Both the position numbers and the translations under genes were made by a program. A stretch of DNA of 64,000 nt from Paragonimus westermani (Eukaryota > Platyhelminthes > Trematoda > Plagiorchiida > Troglotrematidae): positions 98,616-162,615 of the forward strand of contig QNGE01000758.1 of the NCBI GenBank assembly GCA_008508345.1, written 5' to 3'. Numbering within the stretch: position 1 is the stretch's first letter; each line of letters opens with the position of its first letter. Under the pieces are notes generated by a model, which saw only the letters and a list, made by a program, of their open reading frames with translations, made no database searches and was not told where the DNA came from. This document shows, one piece after another, positions 1 to 11,493 of this stretch.

Positions 1-2600
1 CACATGATGAAATCGGTCAAAATATGGTAGCGCCAAAAGAAGTTGCAGCGGTAGCAGACATGCACAAAAGGTATGCGCACAAATCAACGGGGGTGCATCA
101 ATGAGAAAGTGGGAGGACGTACTGGTAACACAAGGGACAGACCACCACCAGCGTGAAGAACAGCCCCAGAGGGTAGGTTCGGACGACGACAGATAGATAA
201 GTTCACACGCAAAGTGGGATGACAAGCGTCCAGCGTCGATAGACGAAGAGATACGAGGAGCTTAAAATGTCACCGTGCGATTACTTCACCCGCCCAAAAC
301 CCACGCAAATAAAGAAGACAGAGACGCCGCCCAGCAACCCCCGTTTATTCTTGATGGTACATGTAGTAGTGTGTAGTCCGCCACCACTTTGTTTCGCCAC
401 ACATACTCCCTTCCGCTTCCTTTCAGATCTTCGGACACGTGGGTTGACTTCGTCCGTGCAAAGGTCTGAGGAGGGTGACCAACCAGAACCCCAGGTCGGT
501 GGTCAGTGAGCATGAGACCAAGTCTGATTGGTGGGAATTCTCGGACTGTGGGTCCCCATGTATACATATGGACAAAAACACGTTGAAAAAATCTCTCGCG
601 GTATCTGTGCTGTTGTTATTACACGTCTCCTGCTTCCGCGTGACTTTTCTCTTTTGTGAGACGAACCTTGTGCGCTTCGATCTGCAAAAGTTGGACATAA
701 TGGGTGTTGCTTCTATAATTGACTTTCTGGTATATTACACAGCCAAGAAAGAAGATGGTGATGATTTCAAACAAGTGTAAAGATGAAGTCAAGGAAACGG
801 TATGCACCAAAATATACAAAAGTGAATTGCAAAGTATAACTATGATCGGTAGACACTACATATGACAGTGATTGAATGACGTGAAGAAGCAAAAGAAGAC
901 ACATAAATCAACGTGATAATCATGAAAATGTCCTTTTCTCACCAATAACGAGGATAAATTTATGGAGTATATTTGCCGTTTTTGACCGTGCTGGCAATGG
1001 CAGGCGGGGAATTCGAATGAAAATGGTCAAGTGTGTCCGTTTTTGAGAATGACCATAGAAAACGACGCCACCTCCCTGAATGTCGAAGAGCAATCCTCTT
1101 TCCCTCAAACTCGGAAAAGTGATCCATCTGGATCATCACTGGAGCGGGTCTCTGAGACCACCCCTCAGAAACGATCAAAAGGTACGGCCAGCCTCTAGTT
1201 TTCACACATCTTCCCGGTTGAACACCACTCCATTTAAGCGTGTTTATTATCAATCACATGCTTGTAATGTCAGCTTTCAGAATCTCGGTTCTGAGCTCGT
1301 GTCTTCAGAGTCGCTCCCCAACACAAAATCTAGCAGCGCACGTGCGCCTTATGTGCCGTGAAGTTTGTCATTGACCGAATCGACTGTCTGATAATTGTTA
1401 CCAGATCACACCACTTCTTAATCTCAGGTCGTATCCGGAGTGGCTGCTCTGCAGTGATTACTCCCAATCGAACTGTTTACGTTATTAGTTTATGAATTTC
1501 CCGGCCTAACAGGCGCTGGTGCTATCCAAATTTCCCGTGACACACTTCGCAAGGTAAAGAGAGACTAAAAGATGATTTGGGTACTTTGTTGCGGCGGGCT
1601 GCTCGAGGTGCTCTGTCGTTCAACACTATCGAGAGCTAGGCTTTGTGGATTGGGAACCAAACAGACACTAGCACTGCGCTGCAGGTAGTAACTAAAAACA
1701 TTTGACCTGGCGACCATCATCGGTAGTTGATATTAGCCCACTAACTTTGACATGCTCCACTGTAGGGCCACGTGTAAGACGAATCTTCTTAGCCGTCTAC
1801 TGGGTAAGTTCACTCCAAACATGTTTGGAAGGGTTTGCTACGTATGTCCGCATTCACCTAGAAATTGATATCCAGGATTGTCTCAAAAATCCTGTTGGGA
1901 GGGATTTCGTGCACTGAACGTTTTCAGCCTTGTACACCAGCGATCTCGTGCGGATTGGATATTTCTCTGCAACATCTCCCGCAACGAGTTACATCCAAAT
2001 CGGCACGTTTTCACAACCATCACGCAAAACCTGTGTAGCTACTCGAGGTTAAACCACTTCCACGCCTTCTGCGCAAAGAGCAGTTTTGTGTGCGTCTTTC
2101 AGGAAACTCGCTACCGGAAATAGTGATGCCAACGGTTACTACTCTGCCATTTAAACTGAGACATGGCAAGCACGCAAGGAACTATCTACGTGCAACTTCT
2201 GATGTCTTGCCCACAGTCTTTTGTGAGAGCCTGATTGGTTGACCTCCTTTGTTTACTGCTGGTCTCTTCACTGTATATCTGTTCGGTGGTGGCTTGTTAT
2301 TTAGTCCCCAACTTGCAAATGTGAACTATGCCTCATGCCTTTCAAACATTCTTGACTTTACTCGTTGATTCAGATTATCCTGTATTCAACATTGTTTTTA
2401 AAAAGTCCGGTGATATTTGACAAAACCACCTTAAACTCAAGGAAATCAGTGACTCACTCTGGATCAATGCGAAATCCTTATTATGGACCCTGTTTTCTGT
2501 TTATAGCAGCACAGTGTCATACTTCACAGTGTTTATACTCCGTTCGCACCTTGATGCTGAATGTTTGAATAGGGACGTAGTCATTTTCAGTAGTTAGGTC
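1..2600. other. no recognised gene
   Basis: Short open frames occur on both strands, up to about 100 codons, but none resembles a known family and none has a convincing exon context. It may be intron or upstream flank of the Nova gene, whose 5' exons are not found. Confidence 0.4.
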
Positions 2601-2722
2601 CCTTCCCGTCCCCTTCTTTTTCCTTCTCTCTTTCTATATAGGGTTTGCTGTTTCTTCATGGTTGTGTGGCAGTTAAGCGTTGGTGTTAACCACTGATGTA
2701 TTGCTGTCTATGATGATGATGA
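2600..2722 (+). mobile_element. LINE 3' UTR fragment with (ATG)n tail
   Basis: The segment has tgtggcagttaagcgttgg followed by a (ATG)n run at 2710-2724. The same signature (tgtggcagttaagcatc, then an ATG-rich tail) ends the minus-strand LINE-A copy at 23124-23210, and it recurs at 42780-42830. It is therefore a 3' end without its body. The left inverted-repeat arm starts inside the ATG run. Confidence 0.6.
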
Positions 2723-3120
2723 TGCTATGTATAACTCAAACCATCTGAAAACGCAACCTTCTCTGGACATTCCGATGGAAGAGTGGTGAAAGTGCATAGT
2801 GAGATGTCTGTCCTGGACTCCTACATTGTTTGCGTCCGATATCCCCCACATACACTTCCATCGCTCTTCTTAAGTATCGTTTGATGTAGCGAAGACCAAA
2901 AGCTGACAGAACTTGTATAGTGACGGTGTACAACGCCATGTCTTGACGCAACAATGAAGTGCGTCGGTTGTTTTGTGTGCAGGAAGTGGGATAACTGGCG
3001 TAATGTCAATCGAATTGACTGGCATTATTTTATCTCGTATGGATCGTGCCGTGGCGTTGTCACATGTTTTTTTAACATAGACTACCAAACTGAACCCAGT
3101 AAAGGACTCCATCCTGACGT

Positions 3121-3788
3121 TTGATACCTGAGCACAGAGAAACTATTCATGGGACTTTTGGCATCTGGCCGATATCCAGCTTTGGTCCTTTTTGGCTGCA
3201 AGTGCTGATTCTTGTACTGTTAGTTCCGCACGACGTATATTCGGCCGGTTTTAAGTTGTTAATTATTTTCCGGAAGAATAACATTAAATTTGGCATCAGT
3301 TTTGGTGAAAAAAGTGCAAGTTGCCCAAATTGTGTCCATAGCAGAGACGACAGTCCGATCAGTCTAACACTCGTTTTCAGTACCCGTTGGCCAAATCGTT
3401 CCCATAGTCTACAATTTCTTCGGATGGAGAACCGGGTTTTGTCTTGTCACTAAAACGAAAATACTAGTTACAGGTGTCTTCAAATTCAGTTATAGATAGG
3501 AAGGGTCATGAGTCGAAGTTGGACAGACGATTTTATTGAGGCGCGCAGACAGGACTCGATTTTGTCACTTACTGTTGAAGGATCGCAAAATTTTTCCCGA
3601 GGGACGTTATTCCAAGCAATAGAATCTGTCACTTGATTGGCAGATTGCCTAAGCAGGCATTTGTGAACCTTGACCACCTTATCAGCTGGCCTTTCTATGG
3701 GTGCGTTAGAATCTTGCGCAGACAGGATACCAATGTTTAACATTTTACCCACAGCCGTCGGAGAATAACGCCGCCTATTGGCTTTCAC
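3121..3788. other. unidentified open frames in inverted arm (mirrored at 16495-17162)
   Basis: A 110-codon frame on + (3121-3453) and a 100-codon frame on - (3486-3788) stand side by side, and both are repeated in the other arm. Neither matches a family I recognise. The surrounding DNA is transposon debris, so they may be chance frames or part of an unrecognised element. Confidence 0.3.
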
Positions 3789-4251
3789 TGAGAGAAGTTT
3801 TCATATCTCATGATAATTGTAATTGAGCGCGATCGCCCACCTATGCACTGCGAATTAGCGAAAATTGCACCCATCGAACGTCCTCGTACGTTTCAGTAAG
3901 ACCGCCGCCAAACTACCCTGCGTTGAGCTATCAGACTTTAGGCCGAGAATACCAAGTTATCGCCGAATGGAACAGATCAGTAATCCGAAAAAAACGTGGT
4001 AGTGATCAACATGGTTGCTTTATGAAAGCGCGGCGGGCATTTTATTGCCATCGCGGCAAGGATATGCACTACTAGCGGCACTCGGAACAAGTACTTGATG
4101 TTGAAACATACCGGTTGGGTAGTCTACCTGCATGCAACAGTCACGAACAAATATGCGGTATGTTCAACTTGAAACAAACCAAATTCCCGACTACTCAACA
4201 GTAATCAAATGGGTAACTGTTAGGCAAAATATGTCTGACCTGTTAAAGAAC

Positions 4252-4440
4252 TCATCATCGTCGTCACAACAACCGTGAGCCTGACTGGAAGCTACTGTGG
4301 TTCGGGCCGCCGCTCATCCTTATAGTGACGCAGACTATCCTAGAAAACAACTTTGCTGAAAAGGTTAAAAGTAACGGCAATAAACGAAGACTAAGCAGAA
4401 TTGGAAATGAATAGTATGGATGCAGGTACTTGAGAAATAA
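4252..4440 (-). mobile_element. LINE 3' end fragment with hairpin-like GC motif
   Basis: Read on the minus strand, the segment has tttctaggatagtctgcg, then gagcggcggcccga and ccacagta, then an ATG/ACG-rich tail. The same order closes the LINE-B copy at 5452-6230, so this is a second 3' end of the same family without recognisable coding sequence. Confidence 0.55.
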
Positions 4441-5451
4441 TAGCTCGCTGACGGGAGGCGATGAAAAACATCACAGCCCATTAGTAACGAGCTACTATCG
4501 AGACCATTACTGATTGTTCTGACATTTTTCCGACTAAGAGGTACCCGGTAAACAACACTTACTCATGCAATTGACCATGTTACCATCACCGAACCCACTC
4601 CCCCAAATAGAAAATATTGCCACTTGACAATACTTCAGCGGTTTGAACGCAGACAATTCATTTCGGTTTGCTCGATCACCCAAAGGTTTATACTCGTGAG
4701 CAGTTTTGTAATCACAGGTAGGTATGCTGGTCTATCGGGCTACCTTGCGTGTTAGGAGGAAAGCCCCAACACAAGTCAACTAAACACGCAGATTGTAATT
4801 ATCAAGTGCAGACGTTGTGTTCTCTGTAAGTAAATGGATAACATGCAGAAGTCGTTACGAAAAGTTGGATTCCTGATTAATAGAAAATAACAAAGCAAAC
4901 GTACAGCAGAAAAATAAAGAATGGCTTCGCCAATCCATTTATTGGTACTGAACCTTATGTGTATTGAATTAGATAACTCAAGCATGCACTCACCAATGCA
5001 TCTGTTGGTCTCGCTTATTACCATAGAACCATAAAGAGGAAAAAAGGCAGACCCTATCCAGTAGGAGAAGTGAAGGCGATTGTTTACACCCGAATGCTCA
5101 ACATCAAGGTGCCTGCACCTTGCAAATGAGCAACCGAGCGATGAGCAAAAGTGAGGACTTATCAGCGGGACAGCTTCCTTTCAATCCTCCGCGTCACTAA
5201 TTGCACTCGGTTCACAGACAACTCGGCCACCAGCCATCATCTTACCTAATGTCACCAGATTATCATCTGTTCAAATTTTACCTCGTCAGTCAGCTACAGC
5301 GGTGACATAGAGTGCTCAATATGGCAGACGACCAGCTGGCATTCTTAGTACATCACCTAACCATTTAAGTAACGTAAGCCTGAAGGTTAAACAAAAAAAT
5401 TCACTTAGCAATCACAACCAAGCACCCGTTTTCCAACTTCTGCTCACCCGT

Positions 5452-6230
5452 CCATCGTCATCATCATAGCAGCGAAAAGCCTGACGACGGGGTACTGTGG
5501 CTCGGGCCGCCGCTCACCTCAACAGTCACATGGAATATCCTAGAAGAAAACGTTAGTAAGAAGGTTGAAAATTAATAAAAAACTAAGTACGCCACTGACT
5601 GCGGCACGCCGCCATCTCGGACAGCGTCTCTACCCAACGATTTGAGTGATCACGAGGATCCCAGCCAGAAGAGCAACACCTACCCATTTTGCTTAGCGGA
5701 GTGGTCAGGGTCTTCATATTTCGTGACCACCTCGTTGCTTGACCACCACGCAGTTTCACCCAACTGTTGCTGGTCTCAGTATATTATGCACGATACGATA
5801 GACGATCGGATAACATACGGAATACGTGATCCAACCACTACAAGCTGTGCAACGTGAGTAGTTGACCAACTGATCGCACATCCCGACCGTTCCATGATAC
5901 GCACAAGCGAACGGCCGTGTCGCTCACACGATCAGTCCACCTAGTGTAGGCTAATTGGCGGAAACAATGATGGTCAAACACAATTTGATTGACATCTTCG
6001 TTGCGAACAGGGCACGTTTTCGAACCATATAACAAAACGGAACACACAAGCATTATACACCCTTCCTTTAAGCAACAACCGAGCGTTACGGATGACGCTG
6101 GTTGGCAAAGGCAACTCGTCCCCTTACTATCCCCGCTGATATCTCATGGGCAATATTGCAAGCTAACGAGATATTGCTACCCAATTACCTGCAATGAACA
6201 AAGTAGGGGTGGAAATGCCCCGGTCTTGTA
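5452..6230 (-). mobile_element. LINE-B C-terminal RT region and 3' UTR (broken)
   Basis: On the minus strand the conceptual translation, with frameshifts, gives LGSN-IS then HEISAGIVRGRVAFAN, then SVLLYGSKTCPVRNEDV and FDHHCFRQLAYTRW. It continues RGGQATRWS, GWDPRDHSNRWVETL and AACRSQW. This is the usual order of the region after the RT palm in fluke non-LTR elements. An untranslated tail with gcggcggcccgagccacagt and a CATCGTCATCATCAT tail (5452-5466) follows. The RT catalytic core is absent. The 6127-6218 segment is nearly identical to 8931-9022, which ties the two fragments to one family. Confidence 0.75.
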
Positions 6231-6849
6231 GCAGTACTTTGCACTTTGAAGGTTCAAAGAACACCTTAGTTTGTGAAACATCTATAATATTTAGAAGCGT
6301 TTGTGGCGGTAATCAATGGAAACTCGAAACCTGAGACGGACTGTATTCATGCAGATTGGTATTCGGCAAAGAAAGGTCTGCGGTCCAATACTATATAGCA
6401 TTGTATACGCGATTAGCTCACAACAAAAGCAAAGTGCACAAAGAGCGAATCACGAACCAAGGCGACCCATGTCCATCTACGTGAAGTACTGTAAATAGTC
6501 TCACTCAATTTGTCGTCTACTTTTCACGGATGTTCATGTAGCAAGCAATAGGGAAGCCGTCTTACTAATAGCATCTTACGTTTACTTACAGCTCAGTTTT
6601 GGTTTGCAAGGTGCAGGCAATCGGATTTGGAATGTTTGAGTTTAGACCAAGTTGCTTCAGTAAGTAGGTAATCTCTCTTTGTTACGACCCCCTGAGAGAG
6701 GAAGACAAGAACGAACACAGACACTGCGAGCAGTACCTTGATCACGAATGAAACACAACGATATCGCAAACGACAGGAATAATCAGAACGCAAGTACTCG
6801 GACCCAACTCTCGCAACTTAGACCCCCCTCAACAGGAAAGGTAAAAGAC

Positions 6850-7110
6850 GGCCTTCAAACGAGCTCTACCTGATGCTCAGCCCGAAGGCAAAACAGTGGC
6901 TCATAACGCTTGTATTTAGAGGCTTTCGGTGGCCTTGGGCCTGGGACACTCAACGGATCAAGCAGAAGCAAGCGCGCGAACTCGAATTTTCCAGAATGGC
7001 GGGCATTCGAGTTCTCAAAATATAGCATATTCTTTGGAAAAAGTGCTTTTTCTAACACTCTTCTCTATCTTAATTTTCTTAACCAGGACATGATGCTGCT
7101 GATGATGATC
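6850..7110. repeat. unclassified dispersed-type repeat ending in TGATGA run
   Basis: A compact segment with open frames on both strands (6910-7122 + and 6855-7058 -) ends next to a TGATGATGAT run at about 7090-7107, like the LINE 3' tails in this window. Its mirror is 13173-13433. It is probably a non-coding retroelement end or SINE-like unit rather than a gene. Confidence 0.35.
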
Positions 7111-7802
7111 AGTGCGACGTAAGAACCCAAGGAAGGCAATAACGGAAACAAGGACGCGAGGAGTGAGTGGCGCTGCAGAAAACGGAGGCCGACAATTTCT
7201 TCAAAACGACGTTCACCCCGATCCCAATAGGCTGATATAGCTGCATTATGTTCAGTGACCGCACTGTTTCTTCACTACATTATGTTTTTGCTGGGGTGCA
7301 TGAAGTAACGCTTAACTACCATTTATATGACATTGGTGTTCACGTAATGCAAAGCAATTGAAGAGTAAGACTGATAGTTTTTGAAAGCAAATGGAACCAG
7401 GAAGTCGCGCTGAAGAAACCGGAGGAATCAAGTTTAGAACGTCTAGAAACCATTCATATAGATGGATGTGACCCGTTACATACATCCTTGCGACACCTGC
7501 ACCTATCCAGAGAAAGGTTACTGACACTTGAGGCCGACAGTTGAAGTGTTACTTGAAGTTAGAACAATGAAATGATCAATGAGGGGGTATTCTCTAGTTT
7601 AGAATAGGTATACGTCCAGGGCGTGGAAAAACAAGACAACTTTAAAAAATGTGAAGCTAAACATTATAAACGAGTTCGAAAGAACACGATCCAATTCCAT
7701 GAGAGAAGAGAGTACACAAAACGTATATTCCAAAGGAACACCGTAAATGCGGCAAAATTTCACATCAGCCTATTCAACAAAGGTTGTACTCCACAGAAGT
7801 GT

Positions 7803-8927
7803 ACGGGTGGCATGTTCAGTGTCCATACGCGCGACACACTGGTACTGGCGGTCGACTGTTGTAACTATGCGCATCTCACGGATTTTATGCGCGGAGTTGC
7901 GTATTTCAACTCAACTGATGGCAATGCGACGTGTGGAGACCACCATGAGCAAATCAGCCACGGACGCAAATTGATCCTATCACCATCTGTCACAGGTAAC
8001 ACCATTCCATCAAAGATTGTCGTTCATTTTGGAATAGCCACCTTGATTTCGACCATACTGTCGTTCGTGCCTGCCTCGTTCTATCGTTCGCCCAGAAACC
8101 ACCTGCTCGTAAACAGTGCTCATATGAAAATTGAGACACGAGGGTACGCGAAACGTCTGTCAAACAGCACTGACAAATATACTTCCCGGGCCACAACAGT
8201 GGATTTACGTAAACGAGCACTGAGCAAAAATCCCAAGCGTTATGCGAACCGCCTGTGAAGAGATAGAGTTTCAGAGGAGCACTGCATACACGACAGAAGT
8301 GGATTTTTGTTGCTACAACAGAGCTTATGAACACAAATGCCGCCAGGGACCCTCCTGATTCTAAATACAGCAAAGACCGCCGTGCACTAAAACACGAACT
8401 TACGAAGAGTTTGCGCAAGGACTGTGAGACTTACTTCTCCCAGCGAGCCAAAGTGATAAGGAAGATATTTTTATCAGGAACAGGTGGGTGTTGTTTTCCT
8501 TGATTCGTGGTTGCACCGGCCGTCGGCAAGGTGTTAGTGGAACCACACGTTTATAAAGGTGGCTCGCGAATTTACAGCTTATAACGGTAACTTGACAGAT
8601 GGGCTGATCAACTGGCCTGGGTTAGTTTAGTCATTTGTGTGTGATGGAAGGTGTGTGGTTAACCACACAATCCCCATCATACACAAATGACAAGTGACAT
8701 TCCTGACGATCATCCGTCGGAAACCGAAGTGGCTTTGGGCCCAAACTGTTGAAACGTGATAAATCCCCGGTTCCGAACTCTCCTTCTCCAACACTTTTCA
8801 AAGATGTTGGTGAGAGATTGTTCTGTGAACTGACCACACTCCTCCGTTCTTTGCGAGAGAGAGAGAGAGAGAGGTGTCCCATGAGTGGTGCTCATCGATA
8901 GGCGTTCCGATTCTCAAAAATATCCGA
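7803..8927 (+). mobile_element. LINE-A fragment: endonuclease to RT linker (third copy)
   Basis: This matches 18331-19445 with offset 10518; I noticed one difference near 7851. Minority frames give GGMFSVHTRDT, MRRVETTMSKSATDAN, then KDCRSFWNSHLDFDHTVVRA, the end of an EEP-type endonuclease with the usual SDH changed to FDH. The EN-RT linker WIFVATTELMNT..KSLRKDCETYFSQRA follows at about 8301-8482. The 211-codon frame at 7623-8258 is not in the element's own frame throughout and extends into unrelated upstream sequence. Identity to the other copies stops abruptly at 8927, where minus-strand LINE-B begins. Confidence 0.8.
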
Positions 8928-9260
8928 AATCCTCGCTGATATCTCATGGGCAATATTGTAAGCTAACGAGATATTGCTACCTAATTACCTGCAATGAACA
9001 AAGTAGGGGTGGAAATGCCCCAATCATTAGGCGGCTTTTGACGGCTTGGAGTGTGTTTTATACAAACCAGCGCGGTCGTTCACCTTTTTCACCATGATCT
9101 CCATATCTTCGGATGAGGGTTCAAGCAAGACGATGTCATCCGCAAATCCCATTTCTTTCAACCTGTGGCCTGGAGAAAGCTCAATACCGAGATGGTTGGA
9201 TTTCTCAAGGATACCTTCCAGAATGTGATAAACCGTGTGACTTGCGAACACAGCTGGTTT
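8928..9260 (-). mobile_element. LINE-B reverse transcriptase fragment with intact FADD
   Basis: The minus-strand reading includes ILEGILEKSNHLGIELSPGH, RLKEMGFADDIVLLEPS and KKVNDRAGLYKTHSKPSK. GHRL..FADDI is the RT palm with both catalytic aspartates, and the KxND..GL..H..K pattern is the following helix of RTE-like elements. The 8931-9022 part continues into the LGSN-IS block that also occurs at 6127-6218. The fragment is only about 110 codons, so it cannot be active. Confidence 0.8.
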
Positions 9261-10140
9261 GGTCGGGTACAGTGATTTTCATGTTACTTATTGTGCGTTC
9301 ACTACGCCTGCATAGGTACACAGATTTTACCTTGTAACCGTTTCGTATTGTTAACTTTCAGAGCGACACTCCACAACGTGTGTTTTTGCCGTCAAATCTC
9401 ATTAAGCACAGCTTTTTGAAAGGATATTTGACCCCGTTAGCTTCGTGTTATGCACCGAATTCGTTACCCACCAGACTACTCCATCAACTATGCACAGCTT
9501 GTGACGGGGCAACTAATGCTAAAGCCGCGAAATTACTCCATTTGATTTGGTATACATAATCACTACAAATGTGGGTTTTATAGGGTTGGGACTGGTAGTT
9601 AGGACGTTTGTTTTCTGCAGGCGCATATGAATGGTATCGCTCAAATTCCCGATTTTCTCTGGTGATTTTCGTCATGCATACCCTGGACAGGGGAAACTGT
9701 GGCTGAGTGTGCCAGCCATTTGAACAATAGCCCTAGGTATTTCAAAGGAAAAAGCATCTTAAGAGAGAAATGCACCAAACAGCGAAATGTGAGAACTGTA
9801 AGCATTGCAAATGTGTTTGATACGTGATAGATCAGTGTGTTTCCGTTCGAAACCCTAACCGCTTTGATTTTCCGACAGATCGTACTGTCGTATAACACAT
9901 AATGGGATTCACGGAACACAAAACTGCATGAAATTCGATCTAACATACCTGGAATTATACGTGTCTGCTCATACAGCCAGACATAACCATGGGCTTTTTC
10001 GGTGCAGATCATGTTTAGTAGGTATATGGCTCGCATAACACACTTCCGTCAACATTGTGCACATACACACGCGTTCCCTCCATGAGATCCCTCTTTCGGG
10101 TGACCGTTGCTGCATACCCAGCTTTGAACCGTACCCAGCT
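9261..10140. other. no recognised gene; possibly LINE-A 3' UTR at right end
   Basis: I see only short frames without family resemblance (for example 9641-10036 minus). The right end adjoins the minus-strand LINE-A C-terminal block and may be its 3' UTR. Confidence 0.35.
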
Positions 10141-10141
10141 G

Positions 10142-10699
10142 TCAGTTGGCCTGAGTGTGCGAAGCGACGGAATAGTAAATCCGTACAGCTGCATGAAGAT
10201 GAACACAGCATAAGCAAAGGACGATGGAGCTTCGTGGGAAAGAATAGCCAACAAACCTACATGTACAGGCTCGCCGTTCTCTGCGACTCACTCCAACGCT
10301 GAGGAGTGTTTCCAGCCACCGATGTGGATGATCGCGAACTTCACAACCACGTGAACGACACCCCCTGACCCTGCTAAGCCACACGTCTGGCAACCCTACA
10401 GTTTCTTCCAATCATTGACAGTCACAATGAACAACGCGCGGTGCAGCAAACGCTCCGTCGACATGTCGAGTACATGACCCAACCAACAGAGACCGTACAT
10501 TTTCATTGTCTCCATTAACCGTCGCAAACATGCACATTTCTCAAATAAGCATCCACGAACTGTCGCGTTGCTCACACAATCAGCCCATCTAATCCAGCTA
10601 AACAGCGGAGAAGACGGTGACCGGATACCGAGAGTCCATATATTTTTTAACACGAATAGGCCACAACTCCGGTCCACAAGGAATAACTGAGCGTACACA
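10142..10699 (-). mobile_element. LINE-A C-terminal block
   Basis: The minus-strand reading gives WADCVSNATVRGCLFE, MKMYGLCWLGHVLDMSTERL, HRALFIVTVNDWKKL, then RVRGCRSRGCEVRDHPHRWL. That is the conserved tail of fluke LINE proteins. Bases 10398-10699 are essentially identical to the reverse complement of 20199-20500. Left of 10398 the two copies still align in pieces but are clearly diverged. The right edge is the single N at 10700. Confidence 0.78.
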
Positions 10700-10700
10700 N
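10700..10700. other. single undetermined base at a repeat boundary
   Basis: One N separates the LINE-A block (left) from a 200-bp piece that is identical to 16112-16311 and, reversed, to part of the left arm. This looks like an assembly join. Confidence 0.9.
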
Positions 10701-10900
10701 CAAGTTGAACATACCGCATATTTGTTCGTGACTGTTGCATGCAGGTAGACTACCCAACCGGTATGTTTCAACATCAAGTACTTGTTCCGAGTGCCGCTAG
10801 TAGTGCATATCCTTGCCGCGATGGCAATAAAATGCCCGCCGCGCTTTCATAAAGCAACCATGTTGATCACTACCACGTTTTTTTCGGATTACTGATCTGT
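10701..10900. repeat. third copy of a 200-bp segment of the inverted arms
   Basis: The segment is identical as far as I can read to 16112-16311 (direct) and to 3972-4171 (reverse complement). Identity ends in the tetratract tctgttt, after which Nova intron sequence follows. It includes gtggtagtgatcaacatggttgc (reversed), distantly like the SINE fragment at 61945. Confidence 0.85.
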
Positions 10901-11260
10901 TTCATTGGGCATTAAGTATGCTCGATGTTCAGTATTGTCGCACGAGAAAACATTCTATGAAAAACCTCTTTCAGTTTACTTTGTCTTACTCATCATTAAT
11001 CATATCATCCTGGAACTGTGTCACTCTTTCGTATCAGCCACGTTTGGTCCATATACGTTGGGTCGCATGCGCATCCGGTTGGTACGCATCGCGCGTGTGA
11101 AATTTAATGTGGCGGGGATAGGTCAAATCGCGGCATGCTTGCTTACTGTGATTTTGCTGCGGTCTTTGTTAAACGGGGTATTTTTATTTATCCACGTCAA
11201 TTCGTGCCGTTTAATGTATATTGTGGTAATGTATCCAGTCTCCTGGCATACTGTTATACT

Positions 11261-11312
11261 ATGTCAGATAGTCTACAGGTAAGAAAATTTCGTGTACTTT
11301 TTCTTGCCGCAG
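11261..11312 (+). other. possible alternative start or unspliced 34-bp intron before KH1
   Basis: An ATG at 11261 reads MSDSLQVRKF straight into the KH1 exon without splicing. The same stretch also contains a good donor (cag|gtaag at 11279) and the KH1 acceptor at 11312, which would make a 34-bp intron. Splicing that intron joins the KH1 frame to a frame with a TAG three codons upstream. So either the read-through start is used, or an unseen upstream exon splices to 11313. I cannot decide between them. Confidence 0.3.
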
Positions 11313-11450
11313 GTGATGTGCATTTCAAAATCCTTGTGCCTTCAATTGCTGCTGGCGCCATCATCGGCAAAGGAGGCGAGGCCATTACGGATATCCAAAA
11401 CAAGACTTCGGCCAAAGTCAAAATGTCTAAAGCGAATGATTTCTATCCAG
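11313..11450 (+). CDS. nova: Nova-like RNA-binding protein, exon with first half of KH1
   Basis: This exon encodes the first half of a type-I KH domain in a Nova/Pasilla-family protein. In that family KH domains bind YCAY-type RNA motifs in the nucleus and regulate alternative splicing. The reading runs DVHFKILVPS, IIGKGG (GxxG loop at 11366-11377), then ends at NDFYPG. Vertebrate Nova has the closely similar order of ILVPS-like strand, IIGKGG and DFYPG at the same spacing. The acceptor is a pyrimidine-rich stretch ending cttgccgcag at 11312, and the donor is ag|gtattt at 11451. The exon enters with two bases of a split codon and leaves with one base, which joins the next exon in frame. It lies in the spacer between two large inverted repeats. 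The upstream N-terminal exon was not identified. The family call is firm; the exact paralogue is not determined. Confidence 0.9.
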
Positions 11451-11493
11451 GTATTTTGCTTACCTCTTCAGTTGACACTCTGCCCGTACCTAG
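11451..11493 (+). other. 43-bp micro-intron inside KH1
   Basis: The two KH1 half-exons are separated by only 43 bases, with a gt donor at 11451 and a tag acceptor ending at 11493. Removing it joins FYPG to TTERVCL, the continuous order seen in Nova KH1 domains. Very short introns near the 5' end of genes are common in flatworms. Confidence 0.85.

Larger units (their letters stand above)
2710..7230. repeat. left arm of 4.5-kb inverted repeat
   Basis: This 4521-bp segment is the reverse complement of 13053-17573; coordinates pair as x and 20283 minus x. The only mismatch I noticed is A at 2906 versus C at 17377 (T expected). The arm contains LINE-B debris (4252-4440 and 5452-6230), further 3'-UTR scraps near 5040-5160 and 6590-6650, and an unidentified repeat at 6850-7110. 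Confidence 0.97.

Noticed and set aside
7623..8258. 211-codon open frame on +
   Set aside because: From 7803 the sequence is LINE-A endonuclease whose motifs lie in other frames; the first 60 codons have no resemblance to anything and no exon context.
8702..8730. CTGACGA followed by GAAA (also at 19220 and 30407) as a second hammerhead
   Set aside because: The stretch between the boxes cannot pair as stem II, and no stem III with a UH site follows.
8851..8873. (GA)n run as an independent regulatory repeat
   Set aside because: It falls inside LINE-A at the place of an RER-type coding stretch before RT, so it is an expanded coding repeat of a dead element.
11435..11475. TTTC...TCTTCAG as a minus-strand hammerhead
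   Set aside because: The spacing is too long without pairing, and it lies across a Nova exon and intron.
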